A DNA stretch of 32,298 nt, from contig ONIK01000010.1 in the NCBI GenBank assembly GCA_900317865.1, positions 1 through 32,298 of the forward strand, given 5' to 3'. Source of the DNA: an uncultured Methanobrevibacter sp. (lineage in GTDB: Archaea; Methanobacteriota; Methanobacteria; Methanobacteriales; Methanobacteriaceae). Positions 7,863 through 15,183 of this stretch are shown piece after piece (position 1 is the first letter of the stretch; every line of letters begins with the position of its first letter). Below the pieces are notes generated by a model. That model ran no database searches and had not been told where the DNA came from. It saw only the letters and a program-made list of their open reading frames with translations. A program made the position numbers and the translations under genes.

Positions 7863-9305
7863 CTAAAACATAACATAAACAATTGCAAATACGCCCATAT
7901 AAGTAAATAATCCTATAATAGTTAATATTATTGTTATTCGTTTTTCTAAAGTTTTATTGAGGGTATTTTCATCAAAAAGTTTCTTAATTAGCATAAGGGT
8001 AACTGTAATTATTGTTATGTAGAAGAAAAATGCGGTTCTGGACCCTGATGCAAAAACTGTTGGTGAAAATCCAACAGCTAATCTAGTCATAAATCCTATA
8101 ATAAATAAAATTAATGGGAATAGTTGTTCCTTTCCAAATGTTTTGAATATCATCCAACAGCTGCTTAATATTAGATAAATACTAATCAAAACTGCTAATA
8201 CTGCAGGGGCGGTAACAGCATTTGGCAGTCCTTTATATGTGAATAAGTGGATGGTATCGTTTATTAGTGGCATACTTTTGGTAATTGAATCCACTGTAGA
8301 AAATGCTGATACAACAATAGGGTTATGCATTAATCCAATTTTTAAATAGTTTGGAATGCTTGTAATATCAATCAATGTTTTAAAAAATACTAAAAAAAGT
8401 ATTAATATGATATTAAAGTATAATAGGTATTTTAGATTTTTATTTTTCATTTTAAGTAATGCTGATGCATTTAAAATTATGTAAAATACTGTAAATAATA
8501 TTTTATCTTTTAATAGAATTCCAATTGTTGGGATTGTACCCAAGTATAGTTTTTCAATTATTCCGAAGTTTGCATATTCTACATAAAATCTTGCAGTTTC
8601 GGCAATAACTCTTTTATCATTACCTGGAGAAGTTAAAATCATTGTCAATGTTAATGCAGATATTATTACAATTAAAACATTAAATTTACTGATATTTTTC
8701 TTTTTGATTATGCAATAAAGTAAATATGATGCATTAATTCCTAAAATCAAAAGGCATGATTGTTCTTGATTTACAGCATAAATTAAACTTAATATTGATA
8801 TAATATAAATGAATATATTTGTTTTTTTACCATTTATTTCATTGATTAATGGTATAAATGATATCATTGCAAAAACAAAACACCATAAATAGTTTAAAGT
8901 TGTAGCTATCCATCCGGCACTTGCCATATCAAAGAATGGATACATTAAGAATAATGACACTCCAATTAATGTAAGATATTTATTGTTGTCTTTATTGATG
9001 AATTTTATAAGCAGATAAACGCCAAGAGTATAGAGTATTATGTCAAGTATTTTCCAGATAAGGTAGTTTTCTTTAGCTAAAATTACTGTAATGCAGTCTA
9101 TAAGTAGTCTACTGGACCATTCATAGTATCTAAAAGATAGGAAATTGACCAATGGTTGATTTGATAAAACCTTTGCATACCAAATATCATCACCTATAAA
9201 TGACATAATTTTATGGAGTGCCAGCATAAGTATAAAAAAGCCGATGATAGGCAAATTATTTTTGATGAATTGGGTTAATTTGGACTTATCTTTATCAATA
9301 TTCAT
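7863..9305 (-). CDS. Multi-pass membrane protein, GT-C/DUF6056-like
   Basis: 480 aa with roughly eleven to thirteen hydrophobic segments. The first loop after TM1 has FIGDDIWYAK, followed by RYYEWSSRLLID, and a later loop has LTSPGNDKR. This pattern (acidic pair in the first external loop, an S-R motif, a PGN..R loop) resembles DUF6056-type membrane proteins thought to be lipid-linked sugar transferases or related surface-polymer proteins of the GT-C fold. The function is not proven. A weak GGTTGA lies 6 nt before the ATG in the minus sense. It lies between the two TetR paralogs and downstream of the small secreted protein; being AT-rich and surface-related, it fits an accessory region. Confidence 0.6.
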   Translation of the reverse strand: MNIDKDKSKLTQFIKNNLPIIGFFILMLALHKIMSFIGDDIWYAKVLSNQPLVNFLSFRYYEWSSRLLIDCITVILAKENYLIWKILDIILYTLGVYLLIKFINKDNNKYLTLIGVSLFLMYPFFDMASAGWIATTLNYLWCFVFAMISFIPLINEINGKKTNIFIYIISILSLIYAVNQEQSCLLILGINASYLLYCIIKKKNISKFNVLIVIISALTLTMILTSPGNDKRVIAETARFYVEYANFGIIEKLYLGTIPTIGILLKDKILFTVFYIILNASALLKMKNKNLKYLLYFNIILILFLVFFKTLIDITSIPNYLKIGLMHNPIVVSAFSTVDSITKSMPLINDTIHLFTYKGLPNAVTAPAVLAVLISIYLILSSCWMIFKTFGKEQLFPLILFIIGFMTRLAVGFSPTVFASGSRTAFFFYITIITVTLMLIKKLFDENTLNKTLEKRITIILTIIGLFTYMGVFAIVYVMF

Positions 9306-9588
9306 ATTTATTCAACCATTTCTGCATGTAACATTGATCAACTTTAATTTCACTGTTTATATGTTCTACATATAATTACAAACATACTTTAGCATTTAAT
9401 GAAATTCATTGAACAGTGATACATTTTCTTATGTATAATATATGGAAGTAATGATATAAATAATTAAAACATAAAAAAGTAAGTTTAGAGGAATTTTTTT
9501 GAACTATATTTTCAGGAAGTATCATTTAATGAATATTCTGTTAAAATATTCACTTAACAATTTATTGAAAACCCTTAAAAAAAGAAAA
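9306..9588. other. Non-coding stretch upstream of the membrane protein
   Basis: No gene is seen. The region holds the likely promoter of the minus-strand membrane protein. A distant inverted pair TCACTGTT (9350-9357) / AACAGTGA (9412-9419) and a small palindrome AATGAAATTCATT (9399-9411) could be regulatory, but neither is convincing. Confidence 0.3.
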
Positions 9589-9614
9589 AATTAATATCAA
9601 AAAGGATATTAATT
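9575..9614 (-). terminator. Intrinsic terminator of the small secreted protein gene
   Basis: GATATTAATT (9605-9614) and AATTAATATC (9589-9598) form a perfect 10-bp stem with a 6-nt loop. On the minus strand it runs into a T-rich tract (complement of 9575-9588). The stem includes part of the stop codon. Confidence 0.7.
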
Positions 9615-10092
9615 AGAATGCAAGTGCTTTTACTTGATTATTTTGATTAAATTCAGCTAATTTTAAAGCTAAATCAGAATTTTGAATGTTGCTTGAATCT
9701 TTTGCCCAAACTACAACAACAAATTGTTGACCGTCAACTTCTACAAGTTCTGAAATACCATGTGTGGCATGATCCATATCAGTGAAATTAGCAGTATTAT
9801 CTGGATTTTTGTTGATTTTCATGTCCTTGTCAGCTTTTAAGTAGTCCTTACCTTCATCTTTAATAAGTTTGTCATAACGGTCATTGTCTTTGTGATTATC
9901 GTCATCTACATTTTTATAAATTGTGATTCCGGAATCTTGTTTATCATCAATATTTATTGAATAATAGTCGTCACCGAATACATGTTTATAAGTATCGTTT
10001 ACTTTGAAATCATTTACACTTTTGGCTGCAAAAGCACCGCCTATTAATAGTGTAGAAATGATGAATATGAAAAAAATTTTTTTTCCATCCAT
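9613..10092 (-). CDS. Small secreted or membrane-anchored protein, unknown function
   Basis: 159 aa from the ATG at 10092. AGGTGA ends 5 nt before that ATG, and an in-frame GTG further upstream lies inside this ribosome site, so it is not the start. The N-terminus MDGKKIFFIFIISTLLIGGAFAA is a signal peptide, or an anchor if uncleaved. The rest is hydrophilic and rich in D, K and N, with no cysteine. The C-terminal segment GQQFVVVVWAKDSS..NSDLALKLAEFNQNN looks like one compact alpha/beta unit. I do not recognise the family; small exported proteins of this type are common in Methanobrevibacter. It lies between the TetR gene and the membrane protein on the same strand, ending in its own terminator. 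Confidence 0.65.
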   Translation of the reverse strand: MDGKKIFFIFIISTLLIGGAFAAKSVNDFKVNDTYKHVFGDDYYSINIDDKQDSGITIYKNVDDDNHKDNDRYDKLIKDEGKDYLKADKDMKINKNPDNTANFTDMDHATHGISELVEVDGQQFVVVVWAKDSSNIQNSDLALKLAEFNQNNQVKALAF

Positions 10093-10269
10093 TGTTATCA
10101 CCTCTTTATTTAATTTAACCTATGAGAAATTATTTTTTATTTATCTCGCTGGTTTAATTTGTTATATGGACTTAATCTATATTTAATGGTTTTTGAATGC
10201 AAGTACTCACTTTCACGATTAAATAATAAAGAAAATGAAAGAACTAAAGATATTTTTAAAAAACAATTA

Positions 10270-10860
10270 TTATTCTTTTATTCCATTATATAATATGTCT
10301 AAAAATGCATCCGCATATTTTTGTGAGTCTATTTCTGTATTTTCAGAGTAAATTTTTCTCAAAACAATGGATTGGAATGTTACACTAAAACAGGTTATAC
10401 TCAATACTCTAGTATCAACATTTCTGATTTCGCCTTTTTCAATTTGTAATTTGAAAAATTCATCAAGTTTGTTGAGCATAGTATTTGTAATTACTGAAAT
10501 TAAACGCTTTTTTTCTGGAATTTCACTAACTTCTTGCATAGAAATCTTGATTATACTAAAATCTTGGTCTTTTAGTTTAAAAAGTCCTTCAAAGTTTTTA
10601 CCAAGATATTCTTCAATTGTTTCGTCACCAGTAAACTCAAAAATTGATTCAATTTTTTCAAGAAATTCATTGAAATAATAGTTTTTTGTAATTTCGATTA
10701 AATTTTTTTTAGTATCAAACTTTCTAAAAATAGTTACTTCATTCACGCCGGCTTCACTGGCGATTTTTTTTGTTGTAGTCTTATCAAATCCTTCTTTTTG
10801 AAGAATTATGAATGTTGCCTTTATAATTTTTTTTTCAGTACTATCAAATTCACTTTGCAT
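10270..10860 (-). CDS. TetR/AcrR-family transcriptional regulator
   Basis: 196 aa. The N-terminal domain (about residues 8-55) is the TetR helix-turn-helix: STEKKIIKATFIILQKEGFD, TTTKKIASEAGVNEVTIFRKF. The remaining helical part, which would bind a ligand and dimerise, is of ordinary length. Ribosome site GGGGAG lies 8 nt before the ATG (complement of 10866-10871). A promoter block at 10901-10924 is shared with the start-less paralog at 6846-7445. Targets are not shown by the sequence; the adjacent secreted and membrane protein genes and the regulator itself are candidates. No efflux pump lies next to it. Confidence 0.85.
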   Translation of the reverse strand: MQSEFDSTEKKIIKATFIILQKEGFDKTTTKKIASEAGVNEVTIFRKFDTKKNLIEITKNYYFNEFLEKIESIFEFTGDETIEEYLGKNFEGLFKLKDQDFSIIKISMQEVSEIPEKKRLISVITNTMLNKLDEFFKLQIEKGEIRNVDTRVLSITCFSVTFQSIVLRKIYSENTEIDSQKYADAFLDILYNGIKE

Positions 10861-10865
10861 ATAAT

Positions 10866-10924
10866 CTCCCCAAAATATAAGGTATATATAAATATATAAT
10901 GTTATTAATTTTAAACTTGACTAT
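10866..10924 (-). promoter_or_regulatory. Promoter, possible operator and ribosome site of the TetR gene
   Basis: GTTATTAATTTTAAAC (10901-10916) and the following TTGACTA match the block at 7461-7485 with few changes. In the minus sense it gives a TATA-like TTAAAATTAATA that would start transcription about 20 nt before the ATG, leaving room for GGGGAG (complement of 10866-10871). Conservation between the paralogs suggests an autoregulatory site. Confidence 0.45.
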
Positions 10925-10948
10925 TTTTTTTCTGAAAAAATGAAAAAA

Positions 10949-12358
10949 TTAATCAGTTAATATTCCATTTTCCCACTTATATATAATCTGTTCATTTAGT
11001 TCATGGTTATAAATGAAATCTACATAATATTTATTGTCTTTTAATTTTGTTTTATCAATGTATGTTGTAAATCCTCCGCACCAGCCCTTTTCTTTTCCTT
11101 TAAATTCATCTGCATCAAATCTTTTTTTTGTTGACGTATAATAATATTTGATATCTCCATTTAAACCGGTTAATTTTATAATAAGATTGTCAGTATTAAC
11201 TTTTCTATCAGGACAACACCATCCGCTCAATTCAATATATGCATCATTTTCACTTAGTTTATCCACTAAAATGAATCCATCGCCTAAAGTTTGTTTCTTT
11301 TCATCATAATCCATACAGTTTGCAACTTCGGCTCTATATGAATATAATTCAAAGAGTTTATCCCTAAAGAATTTTTCTGGATTTTCGAGAGATATTTTTT
11401 CGGAGATGTTATTTTTTTTATCAATGCATGTTCCATCACAATCAATTCTTAAAAATAAATATTCATAATCTTCCACGATTTCAAAATTCTTAATGGCCTT
11501 TTGATAACTGTCTGATTCTGCATTTTGATTATTATTTTCATTTTCATATTCATCCAAGTCATCACAGGATAAAATATTCATATCAACATGACAATCTAAT
11601 TCATTTAGCTGAGATATTATTTCTTCAGTTTCTTTTTTTGATAAGAATTGCTTTTTGTTCCATTCCATATTTTCATAATCATTAAGATAAGGGGTTCTTA
11701 TTTCATGTGATTCTATAGGAAAATGCTTGCAGGTATATTTTACCATATTAATAATTTCGTCTTTATTCTCTTTTAGTAATATTGTAATGAATCTTAAATT
11801 TGGAATATCCATGTTATTTTCATTAATCACTTTTTCCAAAGTATCCAAATTATTTTTATAATGGTGGAATTTGCTGTTTTGTGTAATATCTTCAAATTTT
11901 GCCGGATTTAAACTTTCTATTGAAATATTTACTAAATTGATATTTGATGACAATATGTCTTTGATAAATTCTTCATCCATGGGTCTTGCAAGATTGGTTG
12001 TTAAGAAACATTTGTTTTTAGCTATTGGGGGCAATAATTTTAAACATTTTAAAAACAACGGATTTATGGTTGGTTCATATATGCATGAAAAGTAAAAGCC
12101 ATATCCTCCACCAGCATAATCCTTAACCATTGGCAATACTTCAAGCACTGCTTTAAATGTATCCAAATCCATATTTGCTGGTTTTTCATCAAATGGAGTA
12201 AAGCAAAAACGGCATCTTTGATTACATGTGTTGTTTGTATCAATATTAACTGCATCATACATCATTATTTCTTTTTGAGGGCGAATAAATTCAATTTCAT
12301 TATCTTTTTTTGTAATTTTTTCCTTGAATTTATCAATATATTGATTTAAACCTGACAT
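10949..12358 (-). CDS. Radical SAM protein with an unusual C-terminal domain
   Basis: 469 aa. Radical SAM motif C45-x3-C49-x2-C52 in NNTCNQRCRFCF, followed by GGGYGFYFSCIYEPTINP and LTTNLARPMDEEF, which match the SAM-binding strands of the SPASM/MoaA-like group. Residues about 240-300 are acidic and asparagine-rich. There is no obvious SPASM cysteine set. Instead, residues from about 365 on (LSGWCCPDRKVNTDNLIIKL, then R.D...F and WCGGFTTYIDK) resemble the beta-sandwich domain found at the ends of some glycosyltransferases and cell-surface biosynthesis enzymes. A role in modifying a surface polymer or peptide is possible but unproven. A weak AGTAGGA lies before the ATG. It is 65 nt downstream of the unknown 216-aa gene on the same strand. 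Confidence 0.75.
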   Translation of the reverse strand: MSGLNQYIDKFKEKITKKDNEIEFIRPQKEIMMYDAVNIDTNNTCNQRCRFCFTPFDEKPANMDLDTFKAVLEVLPMVKDYAGGGYGFYFSCIYEPTINPLFLKCLKLLPPIAKNKCFLTTNLARPMDEEFIKDILSSNINLVNISIESLNPAKFEDITQNSKFHHYKNNLDTLEKVINENNMDIPNLRFITILLKENKDEIINMVKYTCKHFPIESHEIRTPYLNDYENMEWNKKQFLSKKETEEIISQLNELDCHVDMNILSCDDLDEYENENNNQNAESDSYQKAIKNFEIVEDYEYLFLRIDCDGTCIDKKNNISEKISLENPEKFFRDKLFELYSYRAEVANCMDYDEKKQTLGDGFILVDKLSENDAYIELSGWCCPDRKVNTDNLIIKLTGLNGDIKYYYTSTKKRFDADEFKGKEKGWCGGFTTYIDKTKLKDNKYYVDFIYNHELNEQIIYKWENGILTD

Positions 12359-12423
12359 ATTCTATTTCCTACTTTCGATTATCTTATGGTAAAAGTTATG
12401 TCCCAATTATCATATCTATTTTA

Positions 12424-13074
12424 CTAATATAATTTTTCGCCGCTATATTTATTCTCTTCAGTATATATTCTGATTAATGTGTCTAGAGTATCATCATACA
12501 TTAATCTATAGCCAATGGCTCCTCCATTTGGTGTTTCTACATTGTTTAAACTTAAATCACTATGTTCTCCACAATTGTTAATGATGTACCACATTCCGTG
12601 GGGGGTGTAAATGAATAGGGTTCCTTCACCATTTTCACTGCCTATTTTAAAACTATCTTCGGGGTCATATATTTTAGTTGAATGAATTGCCAAACGACTT
12701 AAATTCTGTTTTGGTCGTGTTCCACCATTTTTAAAAAGAGTATTGAGCCATTCATATGTTTTGTCCTTGAGATTTGCTTTTTTAATGGGATCTTTAAATG
12801 CTTCTTTAATTTTGTTTTGTCTTTTTTCCAGAGTATTTTCTATTCCAAGGATTTCTTCAACTTTTGGTACATCTTCTTCCAGGCACCTATATCCTTCAGG
12901 TCTTCCTGTGACTTTTATTATTCCGTCTAAAAAGTCTTTTCTTCTAAAATTTCTCATATATGGTTTTACTTTTTCAAATTCCTCATCGGGAATTCTTTTG
13001 TTTAATCCATATAAATACCCATATTCATTTGCATCATAGCATTTTGTTTCAAGTTTTAAATCTTTATCTATCAT
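12424..13074 (-). CDS. Conserved-looking cytosolic protein of unknown function
   Basis: 216 aa, no signal peptide or membrane segment. The N-terminal half is charged and helical (DEEFEKVKPYMRNFRRKDFLDG, a long K/E helix at about 75-110). The C-terminal half looks like mixed alpha/beta with aromatic loops (GTLFIYTPHGMWYIINNCGE, GGAIGYRLMYDDTLDTLIRI). The product begins MIDKDLKLETKCYDANEYGY. I do not recognise the family. It is the first of two minus-strand genes, followed by the radical SAM gene after 65 nt, so it may share a transcript and be its partner or substrate-binding subunit (inference). Its start faces xseA across a 129-nt divergent promoter region. Confidence 0.6.
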   Translation of the reverse strand: MIDKDLKLETKCYDANEYGYLYGLNKRIPDEEFEKVKPYMRNFRRKDFLDGIIKVTGRPEGYRCLEEDVPKVEEILGIENTLEKRQNKIKEAFKDPIKKANLKDKTYEWLNTLFKNGGTRPKQNLSRLAIHSTKIYDPEDSFKIGSENGEGTLFIYTPHGMWYIINNCGEHSDLSLNNVETPNGGAIGYRLMYDDTLDTLIRIYTEENKYSGEKLY

Positions 13075-13203
13075 AAAAAAAGCCTTTTTGTGATTGGATA
13101 TTTGTAATTTATATTTTAATTGAATAAAAATTTTGTGATGTTTGTTAATTTCACAAAAATTATTTACTTGTTATAAACAAAGTATTATCTGTGGTGATAT
13201 TTT
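13075..13203. promoter_or_regulatory. Divergent promoter region between the unknown gene and xseA
   Basis: Contains TTTTGTGA at 13086-13093 and 13131-13138 and its inverse TCACAAAA at 13151-13158; the last two form an inverted repeat with a 12-nt spacer. TTGTTATAAACAA (about 13169-13181) is another small inverted repeat. GGTGAT (13193-13198) is the ribosome site of xseA. The repeats could be a shared operator. Confidence 0.4.
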
Positions 13204-14454
13204 ATGGTTGAGGATTATATCACTGTATCCAAAGTAACTGACTATATTATTGAGTTATTTCGCAGTGATTCAAATTTGAAGCATGTTCTTATTAAAGGAG
13301 AATTGTCGAATGTTAAATTATATCCTAGTGGACACTTATATTTCACTTTAAAAGATGAAGAAAGTCAAATTAAGGGTGTAATGTTTGGGGCGAAGTATAA
13401 ACTTAAATCCAAACCTAAAAGCGGCACGAAAGTTCTCATTAAAGGAAAAATTGAAGTTTATAAAAATTATGGTAATTATCAATTATATGCTGATGAAATC
13501 CTTAAAGATGGTATCGGCGATTTGCACAGAAAATTTGAGGAATTAAAAGAGAAACTTAATAAAGAAGGTTTGTTTGAACAAGATCATAAAAAGAAAATCC
13601 CAAAATTTCCAAAAAGGATTGGCGTTGTTACCGCAGCTAATGGTGCAGCTATTCGTGATATCATAACGACAATTAAAAGAAGATGGCCTTTATGTGAGGT
13701 AATGCTTTTCCCATCATTGGTTCAGGGTGAGCGGGCTGGTGAAAATATAGTTCGCCAAATTAAACGTTCTGAAAATTTTAATCTTGATACTTTGATTGTT
13801 GGAAGGGGTGGCGGAAGCATTGAAGATTTATGGGCCTTTAATGAGGAAATTGTTGCAAGAGCCATTTATATGTGCAATACTCCTGTTATCAGTGCTGTTG
13901 GCCATGAAATAGATTTTACAATAGCTGATTTTGTAGCGGATTTAAGAGCACCAACACCAACTGCGGCTGCTGAGTTGGCGGTTCCTCAATTTAAAGAAAT
14001 TAGAAATGATGTTGATCAGTTTAATTCAAGAGCTAATTTGGCTATTAATAAAACTTTAAATGAAAATATGGCTAGGTTGGACAATATTGTTTCAAAAAAA
14101 TTATTCACATCACCGGGTGAAATCTATGCTCCAAAGGAAATGCAGCTTGATTTAACGGTAAATCGTTTAGTGCACTCTTCCAAATCTTTAATAATGAAAA
14201 ATCAAAACAGGTTGGATTTGGCTAAAAGTTCGTCTGTTTTTAAAAATCCTGGAAGTATTATTAAGGCTAAAAAGGAAAATTATCTGTTGCAATTTTCAAA
14301 GTTGGAACTTTTAAATCCTTTAAATACATTAAAAAGAGGTTATACTTTAGCCAAAAGTGAAGGTAAAGTTATTTCCAGTTCTAAAGATTTAAAGTCTGGT
14401 GATGAGTTGGAAGTTGAATTTAATGATGGTAATGTTAACACGAAGGTGATTTAG
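13204..14454 (+). CDS. xseA: Exonuclease VII large subunit
   Basis: 416 aa. N-terminal OB-fold (about residues 5-100: ITVSKVTDYIIELF, LIKGELSNVKLYPSGHLYFT). Catalytic core with RIGVVTAANGAAIRDI, the signature GRGGGSIEDLWAFNEE, VISAVGHEIDFTIADFVAD and RAPTPTAAAE. A helical coiled-coil C-terminal part follows. With XseB it forms the exonuclease that degrades single-stranded DNA from both ends without a metal ion. Slightly shorter than typical bacterial forms, mainly in the C-terminal helices. It overlaps nothing and is followed after 1 nt by xseB. Exonuclease VII is mainly bacterial, so the pair was probably acquired by a Methanobacteriales ancestor. Confidence 0.95.
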   Translation: MVEDYITVSKVTDYIIELFRSDSNLKHVLIKGELSNVKLYPSGHLYFTLKDEESQIKGVMFGAKYKLKSKPKSGTKVLIKGKIEVYKNYGNYQLYADEILKDGIGDLHRKFEELKEKLNKEGLFEQDHKKKIPKFPKRIGVVTAANGAAIRDIITTIKRRWPLCEVMLFPSLVQGERAGENIVRQIKRSENFNLDTLIVGRGGGSIEDLWAFNEEIVARAIYMCNTPVISAVGHEIDFTIADFVADLRAPTPTAAAELAVPQFKEIRNDVDQFNSRANLAINKTLNENMARLDNIVSKKLFTSPGEIYAPKEMQLDLTVNRLVHSSKSLIMKNQNRLDLAKSSSVFKNPGSIIKAKKENYLLQFSKLELLNPLNTLKRGYTLAKSEGKVISSSKDLKSGDELEVEFNDGNVNTKVI

Positions 14455-14455
14455 T

Positions 14456-14677
14456 ATGGTAGATGAAAATGTCAGTTTTGAAGATAATTTAAAAGAATTA
14501 GAAGAAATAGTTGAAAAATTAGAAAAAGGTGATGTTCCTTTAGATAATGCGATTGAAGAATTTAAAAAAGCAATGGATTTGGTTAAAGCCTGTGATGATA
14601 AGCTTAAAGATGCACAAGATACAATTGCAAAAATCGTTAATGAAAATGGTGAAATTGTTGATTTTGATGTAGAGTAG
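14456..14677 (+). CDS. xseB: Exonuclease VII small subunit
   Basis: 73 aa, normal length. The family core FEDNLKELEEIVEKLEKGDV and LDNAIEEFKKAMDLVKACDDKL forms the helical hairpin that packs in several copies along the coiled-coil arm of XseA. Begins 1 nt after the xseA stop, so the two are translationally coupled. Correct pairing and spacing argue that the system is functional. Confidence 0.93.
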   Translation: MVDENVSFEDNLKELEEIVEKLEKGDVPLDNAIEEFKKAMDLVKACDDKLKDAQDTIAKIVNENGEIVDFDVE

Positions 14678-14687
14678 CTTGGTTAAT

Positions 14688-15125
14688 ATGGACAATAATG
14701 TATTAAGTTTAGTGCTGCCTGTGTTTTTGGTTGTTTTAGCAAATACTATGTATAACATTTGTACTAAATCGACTCCTGGTGATGTTAATCCTTTCGCTAC
14801 TTTAATTGTTACATATGTTGTTGCGGCTATTGTTACTACAATATTATTTTTTGTTTTTGCAAGACCGGAAAATGCTATTTTTGAATTATCAAAAATTAAC
14901 TGGACTTCTATTGTTCTGGGAATAGCTATTGTGGGCTTGGAAACTGGTTATATCTTAATGTATCGTGCAGGATGGAAAGTTGGTAATGCCTCTGTTGTTG
15001 CCAATATTTGTCTTGCCTGTACTTTGCTTATTGTTGGTTTTATCCTTTATAATGAAAATATAAGTTTAAAACAGATTTTGGGTATTGCTGTCTGTATTGT
15101 AGGACTGGTTTTAGTAACAAAATAA
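14688..15125 (+). CDS. Small EamA/DMT-type membrane transporter
   Basis: 145 aa from ATG 14688; a TTG at 14679 would add three residues. It has about four to five transmembrane helices: LVLPVFLVVLANTMYNICTK, a second near ATLIVTYVVAAIVTTILFFV, then IVLGIAIVGLETGYILMY and two close together at the C-terminus ending LGIAVCIVGLVLV. One EamA repeat, so a dimer would make the ten-helix fold of the drug/metabolite transporter superfamily. Substrate unknown. It lies 10 nt after xseB and may be co-transcribed with it without a functional link. Confidence 0.75.
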   Translation: MDNNVLSLVLPVFLVVLANTMYNICTKSTPGDVNPFATLIVTYVVAAIVTTILFFVFARPENAIFELSKINWTSIVLGIAIVGLETGYILMYRAGWKVGNASVVANICLACTLLIVGFILYNENISLKQILGIAVCIVGLVLVTK

Positions 15126-15150
15126 TTTTTTAGTTTAAATAAAATGCTAA

Positions 15151-15173
15151 ATTATTTTATTTAATAAAATAAT
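15151..15173 (+). terminator. AT-only hairpin before the adhesin-like gene
   Basis: ATTATTTTAT (15151-15160) and ATAAAATAAT (15164-15173) make a 10-bp stem with a 3-nt loop, 25 nt after the transporter stop and 10 nt before the adhesin ATG. It may end the xse transcript or sit in the adhesin promoter. AT-only composition makes chance occurrence plausible. Confidence 0.3.
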
Positions 15174-15183
15174 ATATGAGTAT

